Source of the DNA: an uncultured Ruminococcus sp.
GTDB taxonomy: Bacteria; Bacillota; Clostridia; Oscillospirales; Ruminococcaceae
Direction: 5' to 3'
Length of the DNA stretch: 27,622 bases
Assembly: GCA_934463425.1 (NCBI GenBank)
Contig: CAKSJP010000025.1
Location: forward strand, 1-27,622
In this document: one piece after another, positions 1 through 7,763 of the stretch
Position numbering within the stretch: the first letter of the stretch is position 1
Layout: every line of letters begins with the position of its first letter
The notes under the pieces: model-generated
What the model was told of the DNA's origin: nothing
The model's input: the letters and a program-made list of their open reading frames with translations, nothing else
Databases searched by the model: none
Made by a program: the position numbers and the translations under genes

Positions 1-75
1 AAATGCCCCCTTTTGTTAGATTTTTTATTGGTATATTTCTATTATACCACATTGTCTAACAAAAGGGGAGCATTT
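1..75. repeat. Nested inverted repeat at left edge
   Basis: The arms at 1-20 and 55-75 are complementary over 20 bp with a single one-base bulge. The 34-nt loop holds a second inverted repeat, GGTATA (30-35) with TATACC (43-48). There is no T-run beyond the 3' arm, so it is not a textbook terminator in the + direction. It lies just downstream of the dockerin gene on the minus strand. It could be a terminator variant or the end of a small palindromic element. The window edge prevents seeing whether the repeat extends. Confidence 0.6.
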
Positions 76-102
76 CATTTCATACTGCTTCACTCTGTTT
101 TT

Positions 103-2076
103 TTATTCCGGCAGCACCGGGAGACCGGGTACCAGCAAGATCAAAAAGCCTGCCAGAACCTGGCTGTCACGGGCATCGATCCTGCCGTCTGCATAACAGT
201 CCATCGCCGCTCTCTGTGCTGCCGCAGCATGAAAGCTGCCCAGCAAATATTGATTCATCAGCACCAAATCACTCAGCGCATAGGCGCTGTCGCCATCGAG
301 ATCCCCGAGCAGATAGTTTTCCTCCGGCTCTGTCACAGCCGATCCGGTCACCGAGGACTCTGTTGGTCCCGTCTCAGAAGAAGCGGCTGTTGTAATGCGG
401 CTCGCCGTTGTCTCTGTGGTAACAGCAGTTGTGGATGCCGAAGTGGTCGTAACGCTTTCCAGCAGGACAAACCGGCGGTCGAACTTGTCGGCAAACTTCT
501 CCGCGGAAGAGCCGCTGTAACCATACAGCGTGGTATCTGCATACACCGCCGCGGAAGAGACAAACCTACAGTCCGGTGCATGCACCTCCAGAGCCGCCAG
601 ACTGCTGCAGTTCCCGAACGCCCCTGCGCCGAGCCAGACTGTTGTCTCCGGCAGTGCTGCATATTCCAGAGCAGAACAGTTCCGGAATGTATGGTACGCG
701 ATCTGTGAGAGATTTTTGGAAAATGCGATCTTTTTCAGGGAGACGCAGCCTTCAAAAGCGCCGGTGCCGCCATCACCGTAGGACAGCGCCGTCACGGAAT
801 CCGGAAGCGACACTGTCTGCAAATCCGCATCTCCTGAAAAAGCGCCCTTCACCGCAGTCACCGGAAGACCGTCTGCCGTATCCGGCACCGTCACCGCTTC
901 ACTGTCCCCGGTATAAGCAACCAGAACCGCCGCGCCGTCAAACAGCCGATAGGTAAAGTCGCCGTCCCGATAGAGCGTTCCGGCATCGCCGCTATAGGCA
1001 TCCCCGGGCACCTCCGGAAGATCGTATAAAAACTCCCACTTGTTTTTGTCATAGGAATAGGGCACATGATTTTTAGAAAAACTGGTTTCGCCTGCCGCAA
1101 AATAGCGGTCAGTCTCGGCGGTATCGTCCCATGTGACATCGAAATAATAATAATTCCCGTCATCCATCTGCGCCATGTTCCATGCATGACCGCCGCCGTC
1201 CCCTAATCCTACAATGTAGAAATTGCTCACGCCAGCGGCATTCATCAACAGCTGAAAGGATTTCGCATAGCCCTCGCATACTGCGGCAGAATAGCGGGAA
1301 TCAAACGCCCCCACAATACTATGCGAGGTCATGGAGCTGTCCGGGTTGCCGTCTGCATCGTAGGCATAGGAGAGATTTTCCACCAGCCAGTCATGCGCCG
1401 CGGTCGCCTTTTCCAGCGCCGTATCCGCGGCATCTACCTGCTGCTGCACCGCTGCGATCTGCGCTTCCAGAAGCTTTCGTTCCTTCTGGCGCTGGCTGCC
1501 GTCGGTATAGGCATCCTCACAGGAAACATACACCGCATCAATATAAGAATCGCCGCTCCACGGGTCATACCGTGTGCTATAGAGAAACGAGCTGCCGATA
1601 AAGAAATAGATCGGGTTGTCATTGCGGAACATAGAGACCACCCGCGTGACATCCTCGGTGGTGAGCGAAGCATCGCCGTTGGAAATTGCGCCGAAGCACT
1701 CCATCGAGCCTCCGGTATAGCTGACCGTGTCCGCATCGTCGCTGCTGCGGTAGAAGGTATGCGCCGCATTTTTCATGGTGTCATACAGGGTCTTCTGCGC
1801 CGCAGTCAGCGCTGCATAGCCGTCATAGGAGGCAAAGCAGTCCTCGTCATAGCTGGTCTGATCTGCGGCAGTGACGCGTCCTGCACCATACAGCCGCACC
1901 CCCGCATCTGCCGCAGCCGTTTCCTGCGTCAGCGGAAAGCCCTGGACTGTTGTCAGTCCGCCGCCGCTGCACGATGCAGATGCCGCAGGAGCCGCCGGGA
2001 ACAGCGAAGCCTGGCAGCACAGCACCGCAGCCGCCGCAAGGACGCTGCACCATTTTTTCTGTTTTCGATATTGCAT
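103..2076 (-). CDS. Secreted transglutaminase-like / LRR / dockerin protein
   Basis: A 657-residue exported protein, probably part of a cellulosome-like surface complex. The start at 2076 is chosen because GGAGGTG lies about 10 nt upstream and a signal peptide follows directly (KKW, then an Ala-rich hydrophobic stretch to about residue 35). Residues about 225-320 form a transglutaminase-like (papain-fold) domain with a Cys267-His297-Asp313 triad in CEGYAKSF, GHAWN and DVTWDD. Residues about 395-560 carry BspA-type leucine-rich repeats (GAFEGC, TFRNC, AFGNC motifs). A Thr/Ser-rich linker leads to a C-terminal dockerin (about 588-657) that starts GDLDGDSAYALSDL; its second calcium loop (DCYADGRIDARD) is less canonical. 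By family knowledge, dockerins bind scaffoldin cohesins. The domain could cleave or crosslink protein; the substrate is unknown. Domain calls are confident, role inferred. Confidence 0.9.
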   Translation of the reverse strand: MQYRKQKKWCSVLAAAAVLCCQASLFPAAPAASASCSGGGLTTVQGFPLTQETAAADAGVRLYGAGRVTAADQTSYDEDCFASYDGYAALTAAQKTLYDTMKNAAHTFYRSSDDADTVSYTGGSMECFGAISNGDASLTTEDVTRVVSMFRNDNPIYFFIGSSFLYSTRYDPWSGDSYIDAVYVSCEDAYTDGSQRQKERKLLEAQIAAVQQQVDAADTALEKATAAHDWLVENLSYAYDADGNPDSSMTSHSIVGAFDSRYSAAVCEGYAKSFQLLMNAAGVSNFYIVGLGDGGGHAWNMAQMDDGNYYYFDVTWDDTAETDRYFAAGETSFSKNHVPYSYDKNKWEFLYDLPEVPGDAYSGDAGTLYRDGDFTYRLFDGAAVLVAYTGDSEAVTVPDTADGLPVTAVKGAFSGDADLQTVSLPDSVTALSYGDGGTGAFEGCVSLKKIAFSKNLSQIAYHTFRNCSALEYAALPETTVWLGAGAFGNCSSLAALEVHAPDCRFVSSAAVYADTTLYGYSGSSAEKFADKFDRRFVLLESVTTTSASTTAVTTETTASRITTAASSETGPTESSVTGSAVTEPEENYLLGDLDGDSAYALSDLVLMNQYLLGSFHAAAAQRAAMDCYADGRIDARDSQVLAGFLILLVPGLPVLPE

Positions 2077-2134
2077 GTTCAAAAAGCACCTCCGGTCTTT
2101 CCCATCCCCCGATGGTTCTGCTGTTTTCCCTTTT

Positions 2135-2163
2135 ATTATATCATATTGATATATTTGTGTCAA
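2135..2163 (-). promoter_or_regulatory. Promoter of the transglutaminase/dockerin gene
   Basis: TTGACA (2158-2163) and TATAAT (2135-2140) on the minus strand are separated by 17 bp. This is a full consensus housekeeping sigma promoter about 60 bp upstream of the start codon. Confidence 0.8.
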
Positions 2164-2399
2164 TATTTTGTGAAAATTTCATCACTTTCACCAAGTACAA
2201 CAAAAGCAGACCGGAACGGCATCCCGCAGACTTTCCACAGCTTTTCCTGCGCTTGTGGAAAACAATGATCCGGCGCTTGCAAATTGGCTGATTTTTTTAT
2301 ACGTTTTCATTGCTTTTTGTGGCAAATTTCAGGTGATAGACACTTTTTCTGTGGAAACTTATCTGGAATGTACAAAATCCGGAAATTTCTTCGGCAACA
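2164..2399. other. Divergent intergenic region, no gene seen
   Basis: This stretch lies between the back-to-back promoters of the dockerin gene and the AspT-like transporter. Reading frames here are short and lack ribosome sites. It contains two CTTTTCCTGC/CTTGTGGAAA-like segments but no hairpin or RNA family that I recognise. Confidence 0.4.
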
Positions 2400-2428
2400 T
2401 TGACAAAAAACGTGAAATCAGTTATAAT
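2400..2428 (+). promoter_or_regulatory. Promoter of the AspT-like transporter gene
   Basis: TTGACA (2400-2405), a 17-bp spacer and TATAAT (2423-2428) form a consensus promoter. The transcript would have a leader of about 115 nt before the start codon at 2554. Confidence 0.85.
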
Positions 2429-2480
2429 GATAAGTACGCAATGCACCGGTTGTATTTAACTGGCGCACAAATGTTTTTTT

Positions 2481-2514
2481 CAGAAGTCCGGCCGAGAGCC
2501 GCCGGAGGCTTCTG
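2481..2514 (+). promoter_or_regulatory. Hairpin in the transporter leader
   Basis: CAGAAG (2481-2486) pairs with CTTCTG (2509-2514), and CCGGC with GCCGG inside it. No U-run follows, so it is not an intrinsic terminator. It may stabilise the leader RNA or regulate it; no known riboswitch is recognised. Confidence 0.35.
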
Positions 2515-2553
2515 CAACAAAACTGTTATACAGGATAAGGAGAGGTTAATTTC

Positions 2554-3807
2554 ATGAGTCTAAAACTGTTTGAAGTGGCAGGGACGCATATTTTCAGCAT
2601 GTCTGCCATTGTCATGGTCTTGTTCTTTGTCTTCGCGATCATCGTCGTGGGCTATCTGCTGGGCAAGATCAACATCAAGGGCGTTTCTCTGGGAACGGCA
2701 GCAATCTTCCTGGTCGCGCTGGTTGTCGGTCATTTTAAAGGCGTTGCCTTTGGCGAAAACGGCATCGCCGCATGGATCGCAGACGTTGAGGCACAGGATG
2801 CCGTCAATTTCTACTTCAAGCTCATCCAGAGCTTCGGTCTGATCCTGTTCGTCACCTCCGTCGGTCTGATCGCAGGCCCGACTTTCTTTAAGAATCTGAA
2901 GAAAAACGCAAAGTCCTATGTTCTGCTGGGTGCAGTCATCATTGCTGCCGGCGCAGGCGTCTGTGCGCTTATCACACTGCTGGTGCCGGGCATGAACTCT
3001 GCTATGAGCGTTGGTCTGCTGTCCGGCGCGCTGACCAGTACCCCGGCATTTGCCGCAGCCCAGGAAGCCATCGGCGAAAGCAGCCCGGTATTCAAGGAGA
3101 TCGCCGTCGGCCACGCAGTGGCATATCCGTTCGGCGTTATCGGCGTTGTTCTGTTTGTACAGATCGTCCCGAAGGTGCTGAAGGCAAATATGGCAGAAGA
3201 GCGCGCAAAGCTGGCATCTGTGGACACCGGAGAGGAAAGCCCGCTGAAGCAGAAGAAGCTGTTTGAAATGGATAAGTTCGGCCTGGGCGCATTCGCGCTG
3301 ACGGTTCTGACCGGCGCGATCCTGGGATGCATCAACATTCCTCTCGGCGCAGGCTCCTTCAACCTTGGCACAACCGGCGGCCCGCTGATCATGGGTCTGA
3401 TCTTCGGCCACTTCGGCAGAATCGGAAAGCTGAGCATGAAGGTCAACAAGCACCTCCTGGAGGTATTCCAGGAATGGGGACTGGTTCTGTTCCTCATCGG
3501 TGCCGGCGTGGACGGCGGTGCCGGATTCGTACAGACTTTGGAAAAGTACGGTCCGCTGCTGTTCCTGTGGGGCGCACTGATGACGATCGTTCCGCTGTTT
3601 ATCGGCTTCTTCCTGGCAAAGAAGGTACTGAAGCTGAGCCTGTTCAACAACCTGGGCTCTATCACCGGCGGTATGACCAGTACCCCGGCTCTGGGCGCAC
3701 TCATCAATACCAGCGGCACACCGAATGTAGCAAGCGCTTATGCTGCCACATATCCCATTGCGCTGGTTCTGGTGGTTCTGGCTTCACAGTTCCTGACCTA
3801 TCTTTAA
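2554..3807 (+). CDS. AspT/YidE-family transporter (putative exchanger)
   Basis: A 417-residue polytopic membrane protein of the aspartate:alanine exchanger (AspT/YidE/YbjL) family. The duplication typical of the family is visible: two membrane halves, each with a GLILFVTSVGLIAGP- or GLVLFLIGAGVDGG-type segment followed by a conserved TSTPA motif (GALTSTPAF and GGMTSTPALGAL). A cytoplasmic charged stretch (about 205-235, KANMAEERAKL and KQKKLFEMDK) separates them. The TrkA-C (RCK_C) domains found in many relatives are absent, so gating may differ. The start is supported by AAGGAGAGG 8 nt upstream. It is monocistronic, with its own promoter and terminator. The substrate cannot be read from sequence; aspartate, alanine or succinate are family precedents. 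Confidence 0.85.
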   Translation: MSLKLFEVAGTHIFSMSAIVMVLFFVFAIIVVGYLLGKINIKGVSLGTAAIFLVALVVGHFKGVAFGENGIAAWIADVEAQDAVNFYFKLIQSFGLILFVTSVGLIAGPTFFKNLKKNAKSYVLLGAVIIAAGAGVCALITLLVPGMNSAMSVGLLSGALTSTPAFAAAQEAIGESSPVFKEIAVGHAVAYPFGVIGVVLFVQIVPKVLKANMAEERAKLASVDTGEESPLKQKKLFEMDKFGLGAFALTVLTGAILGCINIPLGAGSFNLGTTGGPLIMGLIFGHFGRIGKLSMKVNKHLLEVFQEWGLVLFLIGAGVDGGAGFVQTLEKYGPLLFLWGALMTIVPLFIGFFLAKKVLKLSLFNNLGSITGGMTSTPALGALINTSGTPNVASAYAATYPIALVLVVLASQFLTYL

Positions 3808-3869
3808 TCGTATGAGCTGCCTGACCGGTACAGCACCCGTGTGACCTGTACCAGAAGGCTCTGATATCC

Positions 3870-3909
3870 AAAAAGTCCGCACCAAAGGCTCTCCGGTGCG
3901 GACTTTTTC
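3870..3909 (+). terminator. Intrinsic terminator of the transporter gene
   Basis: AAAAGTCCGCACC (3871-3883) pairs with GGTGCGGACTTTT (3895-3907), an 11-nt loop lies between them, and a T-run follows. Confidence 0.9.
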
Positions 3910-3928
3910 TATTTGTAATTTTATTGCT

Positions 3929-3973
3929 AAAACGAAAAGCCGGCACCCACAGCGTATGCCGCAGATCCCGGTT
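3929..3973 (-). terminator. Possible terminator of rpmB
   Basis: On the minus strand AAACCGG and CCGGCTT flank a partly self-complementary loop and are followed by TTTTCGTTTT. The outer stem is short, so the call is tentative. Confidence 0.35.
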
Positions 3974-4003
3974 TACTTTCCTATTCAGCTGTCAGACAGT
4001 GCC

Positions 4004-4189
4004 TTATGCGCGCTCGATCTTGCCGGAACGCAGGCATCTGGAGCAAACGTACATATGACAAGGAGTACCCTTTACAATCGCTTTTACGCGCTTTACGTTC
4101 GGCTTCCATGTTCTGTTAGACCGTCTGTGGGAGTGAGATACCTTGATACCGAAAGTAACACCCTTTCCGCAAACTTCACACTTTGCCAT
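4004..4189 (-). CDS. rpmB: 50S ribosomal protein L28
   Basis: A 61-residue ribosomal protein bL28 of the large subunit. The start MAKCEVCGKGV is chosen over upstream in-frame Met codons because GAGGAGGTG sits about 8 nt before it and because bL28 begins this way. Two zinc-binding CxxC pairs are visible, CEVC near the N-terminus and CSRCLRSGKI near the C-terminus. The central SHSHRRSNRTWKPN segment is the family signature. This is the zinc-ribbon (C+) form of the protein. It is monocistronic, with a promoter at 4267-4295. Confidence 0.97.
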   Translation of the reverse strand: MAKCEVCGKGVTFGIKVSHSHRRSNRTWKPNVKRVKAIVKGTPCHMYVCSRCLRSGKIERA

Positions 4190-4266
4190 TCTACTGCACC
4201 TCCTCATCCTAACATTGCATGCCAACTGCCTCCCGAAGGTATAGCAGTCCGCAAACTAACATATCT

Positions 4267-4295
4267 ATTTTATCAAATTCCGGGACAAAATGCAA
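4267..4295 (-). promoter_or_regulatory. Promoter of rpmB
   Basis: TTGCAT (4290-4295) and TAAAAT (4267-4272) on the minus strand are separated by 17 bp and give a leader of about 70 nt. Between here and the next promoter at 4489 I see no gene or stable structure. Confidence 0.7.
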
Positions 4296-4488
4296 GCTTT
4301 TTTTCGGATTCTTTCAGATATTTTTTAAAACGCCTTTTTTTCTGTTATATCACAGCAAAAACGAAAAATACAGAACAGATTCAGAATGAAAACTTAATAT
4401 TCAAAAGCATAGAGCAAAAAGAGATTCCGGCCTCCTGCATTCCGCGGCAGGCAATCTTGTAAAATTTATCCCATCCGGCAAAATGCAC

Positions 4489-4517
4489 TTGAATTTTTCG
4501 GGAAAACCATGTATAAT
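4489..4517 (+). promoter_or_regulatory. Promoter of the M50-scpAB operon
   Basis: TTGAAT (4489-4494), a 17-bp spacer and TATAAT (4512-4517). It is the only strong promoter seen ahead of the co-directional run that ends with metA. Confidence 0.8.
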
Positions 4518-4567
4518 AAAAGGAACACACATTTATGACCTGCTCCATTACAGAAAGGATTGCAGCT

Positions 4568-5245
4568 ATGGGAATCTTCAACAATTTTCTGAATCTGAAC
4601 CGCTATGAGATCCTCGCCAGGATCGTAATTATATTATTGGTACTGCCCTTACACGAATTTGCCCACGGCTGGGTGGCGCGAAAGTGCGGCGACGACACCG
4701 CCGAAGCTGCCGGACGGCTGACGCTGAATCCGCTGGCGCATGTAGATCCTTTCGGCGCAGTGCTGCTTCTGCTCACCGGATTCGGCTGGGCAAAGCCGGT
4801 GCCCATCAACCCGGCACGGATGAATCATCCCCGAAAGGGCATCATCTGGACATCTCTCGCCGGGCCGCTGTCCAATCTGCTGGCAGCACTGGTGGGTGTG
4901 ATCCTCATGCAGATCGTTTTTCCGTTTTATATCGTCAGCGGCACAGCGATCCTGACCGGTGTGTACATGCTTTTGTACTGGTTTGTGTCGATCAACATCT
5001 CTCTGGCAGTGTTCAACCTGATCCCTGTGCCGCCGCTGGACGGCTCTAAGGTACTGATGATGCTGCTCCCCTATCGCCAGGGGGCATGGATGGAGCGCCA
5101 TCAGCAGCAGCTCTCTCTGGTGCTGTGGATTCTGATCCTGGTGGGCGTGCTGAGCATTCCGCTGAGCTTTCTCTCCAGTTGGATCATGCACTTCTTTGTG
5201 TGGGCGACCCAGTGGATCGGCACACTGGTGCAGATGGTGATGTGA
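4568..5245 (+). CDS. Site-2 protease family membrane metalloprotease (M50)
   Basis: A 225-residue intramembrane zinc metalloprotease of the small YwhC/YdcA-like M50 group. The zinc motif HEFAH is at residues 29-33 inside the first membrane segment. The third zinc ligand motif is [10 protein letters not shown] (150-159), and [10 protein letters not shown] near 98-107 is the conserved GxxxN-like segment. About six membrane spans are visible. The ATG at 4568 is preferred over the in-frame ATG at 4535 because AAAGGA precedes it by about 10 nt and it gives the usual family N-terminus. No PDZ or CBS domain is present. The gene stands directly ahead of scpA (4-nt gap), an order common in Clostridia. 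The substrate is unknown. Confidence 0.9.
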   Translation: MGIFNNFLNLNRYEILARIVIILLVLPLHEFAHGWVARKCGDDTAEAAGRLTLNPLAHVDPFGAVLLLLTGFGWAKPVPINPARMNHPRKGIIWTSLAGPLSNLLAALVGVILMQIVFPFYIVSGTAILTGVYMLLYWFVSINISLAVFNLIPVPPLDGSKVLMMLLPYRQGAWMERHQQQLSLVLWILILVGVLSIPLSFLSSWIMHFFVWATQWIGTLVQMVM

Positions 5246-5249
5246 TCTT

Positions 5250-6005
5250 ATGCAGAAGATCTCGTTTAAGCTGGAGGTCTTTGAAGGGCCGATGGATCTG
5301 CTCCTGAGCCTGATCTCCAAGCACAAGCTGAACATCTATGACATTGAGATCTCCAGTCTGCTGGAACAATATCTGGCGTATCTGGATCAGTGCCGGGAAC
5401 AGGATCTGGAGCTTGCCGGAGAGTTCCTGGAAATGGCGGCGCGGCTGATCTACATCAAAACCGCATCCCTTCTGCCCCGGCCGGAGGAAGCGCAAAAAGA
5501 AAAGCAGGCACTCCAGGGGGCTCTGATCGAGTATGCCCTCTGCAAACAGGCAGCACAGGTATTGGCGCAGCGCTATATGGGCGGTCAGATCTTTACCCGA
5601 AAGCCCATGGAGATCGAGGTCTCCGCCGCCTATCCCCTGACGCATCTCCCCTTTGTCCTGCTGGAGGCATGGAACGCCATGGGACAAAAACGGTTTACGC
5701 CCCAGGATCACGCACGGGACCGGCTGCAGCGGGTGGTCACCCGTCCGGTGGTCTCGGTCATGTCCAAGGTGGTCTATGTCATGCGCAAGGTGTATCATGA
5801 CGAGCATGTCTATCTGGGCGCGCTGTATGCGGACATTCGGGAGCGCTCTGCACGGGTCGCCCTGTTCCTGGCGGTTTTGGAGCTGACCAAGCACGGCAGG
5901 ATCGGCATCAGCGACGACGGCACCTATCTCTACCGCCGCACCGACCGCTGCAAGCGGCATCATGCAGAAACAGAAACAGAAGCAGATCCTGCCGTTATGG
6001 TATGA
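5250..6005 (+). CDS. scpA: Segregation and condensation protein A
   Basis: A 251-residue kleisin subunit of the Smc-ScpAB condensin, which compacts and helps separate daughter chromosomes in the cytoplasm. The N-terminus KLEVFEGPMDLLLSLI is the ScpA signature that binds the Smc coiled-coil neck. An amphipathic middle (YLDQCREQDLELAGEFLEMAARLIYIKTASLLPRP) follows, and a winged-helix C-terminus (VALFLAVLELTKHGRI) that contacts the Smc head. The start codon lies 4 nt after the M50 gene. The stop overlaps the first possible scpB start by ATGA (6002-6005), indicating translational coupling and fixed stoichiometry. Full length for the family. Confidence 0.96.
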   Translation: MQKISFKLEVFEGPMDLLLSLISKHKLNIYDIEISSLLEQYLAYLDQCREQDLELAGEFLEMAARLIYIKTASLLPRPEEAQKEKQALQGALIEYALCKQAAQVLAQRYMGGQIFTRKPMEIEVSAAYPLTHLPFVLLEAWNAMGQKRFTPQDHARDRLQRVVTRPVVSVMSKVVYVMRKVYHDEHVYLGALYADIRERSARVALFLAVLELTKHGRIGISDDGTYLYRRTDRCKRHHAETETEADPAVMV

Positions 6006-6601
6006 ATCCGGAGAATCGGGGAATGATAATGGAAAGAAACACCAGAACACCGCTCTGCCTCATGGCAGAAGCAGTTTTATTTGCCAGCGGCGAGCCGATC
6101 ACTGTCTCCCGGCTGGCACAGGCATGCGAAGCGCCGGAATCTGCGGTGCTGACCGCCTTAAAACAACTCTCCGCCTGGTATGACAAGCAGAAGAGCGCAA
6201 TCTGTGTGCAGCAGCTGGGAGACAGCTGGCAGATGTGCACCCATCCGGCGTATGCCACTGTCATTCAGCGCGCCATAGAGACCAAAAAGGCTGCGCCCCT
6301 TTCTGCGGCTGCCATGGAGGTGCTCACCATTGTGGCATACAACCAGCCGGTGAGCAAAAGCTTTGTGGAGCATGTCCGCGGCGTGGACAGCAGCTCTGTG
6401 GTAAACACGCTGGTGGAAAAGGAGCTGCTCACCGAAGCCGGACGGCTGGACGTACCGGGAAAGCCCATCGCCTATGCCACAACGCCCCATTTTCTGCGCT
6501 GCTTCGGGCTGCAGTCCCTGGACGAGCTGCCGCCGCTTCCGGTATCTGCCATGCCCCGGGAAGCAGAGACGGAGAACGAAGAGACGAGCGAACATGCATA
6601 A
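6002..6601 (+). CDS. scpB: Segregation and condensation protein B
   Basis: A protein of up to 199 residues that dimerises and binds ScpA in the condensin complex. Two winged-helix domains are visible, with MEVLTIVAYNQPVSK and VRGVDSS as the family signature in the second. The start is uncertain. The ATG at 6002 overlaps the scpA stop but has no clear ribosome site. ATGs at 6023 and 6029 follow a CGGAGAATCGGGG stretch and would begin at MIMERN or MERNTR; the conserved part starts only at about residue 17, so all three are possible. The C-terminal 25 residues are acidic and poorly conserved. Confidence 0.95.
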   Translation: MNPENRGMIMERNTRTPLCLMAEAVLFASGEPITVSRLAQACEAPESAVLTALKQLSAWYDKQKSAICVQQLGDSWQMCTHPAYATVIQRAIETKKAAPLSAAAMEVLTIVAYNQPVSKSFVEHVRGVDSSSVVNTLVEKELLTEAGRLDVPGKPIAYATTPHFLRCFGLQSLDELPPLPVSAMPREAETENEETSEHA

Positions 6602-6622
6602 CCGGGAGGAGGCGCGTATCCC

Positions 6623-7276
6623 ATGATCGGATGGCTCATTGCCCTGGGGATCCTGGTGCTTCTTCTGGGGCTGCTGCTGTCATCACTGGTGCTCACACTG
6701 GACTATGACGATCCCAGAGACCGCTTTTTCTGGCGGCTGTCCTGGCTGGGCATTCCGCTGCTCTCCAGTGAAAACAAGGGCATACTGCAAAAGAAGACAG
6801 GGCGAGCCGGGAAGAAGCAGAAAAAAAAGAAAGCTCCCGATCGGGAGGACACGAAGCATTCCGGGCTGAAGCGCCGCTGGGATATGATACAGAGCAGTCT
6901 GTCCATTTTGCCGAAACCCCTGCGCCTGCTCTGGAAGGGGCTGTCCATCCGGCATCTGGTCATTGGCGCACAGGTGGGCAGGTTTGATGCCCGGGAATGC
7001 GCACTGGCATATGGTGCTGTAAACGGACTGGTATACGCCGCGGTGGGGCTATTGGGCAGCGCCATGCGCATTCAGGCAGACCAGATCACCGTACAGTGCG
7101 CCTTTGGACAGGAACGCACCCGATGGGTGATCCGGGGAAAGCTGCACTTTTGTCTGCTGTCCGGCATTCTGGCACTGGGCAGCTTTGCCATCGGATATGT
7201 GATGCAGAAAAAACGGCAGGAACATGCCGGCGAACCAACCGCAGCAGCCAAAAAGGAACACGCTGCTGCCCGATAA
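6623..7276 (+). CDS. DUF2953 membrane-associated protein (YtfI-like)
   Basis: A 217-residue protein of unknown function. It has an N-terminal membrane segment (residues 2-25), a Lys-rich cytoplasmic-looking stretch (about 55-80, poly-Lys KKQKKKKAP), and the DUF2953 core ending in VGRFDARECALAYGAVNGLVYAAVGLL. A second hydrophobic segment lies at about 180-200. A ribosome site GGGAGGAGG precedes it. The link to the next gene repeats the ytfI-ytfJ pair of Bacillus subtilis, which supports the family call and a possible sporulation or envelope role. Its function in this probably weakly or non-sporulating lineage is open. Confidence 0.75.
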   Translation: MIGWLIALGILVLLLGLLLSSLVLTLDYDDPRDRFFWRLSWLGIPLLSSENKGILQKKTGRAGKKQKKKKAPDREDTKHSGLKRRWDMIQSSLSILPKPLRLLWKGLSIRHLVIGAQVGRFDARECALAYGAVNGLVYAAVGLLGSAMRIQADQITVQCAFGQERTRWVIRGKLHFCLLSGILALGSFAIGYVMQKKRQEHAGEPTAAAKKEHAAAR

Positions 7277-7290
7277 ACAGGAGGTAAACA

Positions 7291-7695
7291 ATGCAGGAAA
7301 AGAAACCGATCCAGGATCTCATGGGCATTACCATGGAAAAAATGCGGGAGATGGTGGATGTACAGACCATCATCGGCGACCCCATCGTCGTTTCGGACAA
7401 GGTGACTATCGTACCGGTGTCCAAGGTCTCCTACGGCTTTGCTTCCGGCGGCTCTGATCTGCCTGTCAAGACCAATCCGAAGGATCTCTTCGGCGGCGGC
7501 GCAGGGGCAGGCGTTTCCATTCAGCCGGTGGCATTTCTGGTGGTGCAGGAGGACGGTGTCCGTCTGCTGCAGATGGACGAGGGCAGCGACGCACTGTCCA
7601 GCGCCATCCGCTCTGTCCCGGAGGTAGTCGATCGCCTGGGCAGCATCTTCAAGAAGGACAAAAAAGACGGCGAAGCATCTGAACCAGAAGCATAA
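7291..7695 (+). CDS. gerW: GerW family sporulation-associated protein (YtfJ)
   Basis: A 134-residue cytoplasmic protein. The family core is visible: PIQDLMGITMEKMREMVD, then IIGDPI..DKVTIVPVSKVSYGFASGGSD, a Gly-rich turn (FGGGAGAGVSIQPVAFLVV) and a C-terminal charged tail. AGGAGG lies 7 nt upstream. In Bacillus, GerW (YtfJ) is needed for normal spore germination with alanine. Homologues are also kept by Clostridia not known to sporulate, so the role here may be different. It is the last gene before the inverted repeat at 7713-7759. Confidence 0.92.
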   Translation: MQEKKPIQDLMGITMEKMREMVDVQTIIGDPIVVSDKVTIVPVSKVSYGFASGGSDLPVKTNPKDLFGGGAGAGVSIQPVAFLVVQEDGVRLLQMDEGSDALSSAIRSVPEVVDRLGSIFKKDKKDGEASEPEA

Positions 7696-7712
7696 TCCCC
7701 GGCATCCCGCAT

Positions 7713-7759
7713 GAATCCCTCCTGTCCCACATACACTGTACCAAAAACAGGAGGGATTC
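7713..7759 (+). promoter_or_regulatory. 13-bp inverted repeat covering the dacF ribosome site
   Basis: The arms at 7713-7725 and 7747-7759 are perfectly complementary over 13 bp with a 21-nt loop. The 3' arm contains AGGAGGG, the only ribosome site for the ATG at 7764. Formation of the hairpin would hide that site. No U-run follows, so it is not a standard terminator. Confidence 0.6.
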
Positions 7760-7763
7760 GTGT

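Noticed and set aside
2560..3453. Minus-strand open frame opposite the transporter
   Set aside because: The translation is Asp/Gln/His-rich without domains, and the opposite strand encodes a clear membrane protein with a ribosome site and promoter.
7713..7759. Intrinsic terminator after gerW
   Set aside because: The stem has no T-run after its 3' arm and ends inside the next gene's ribosome site, so translational control is more plausible.
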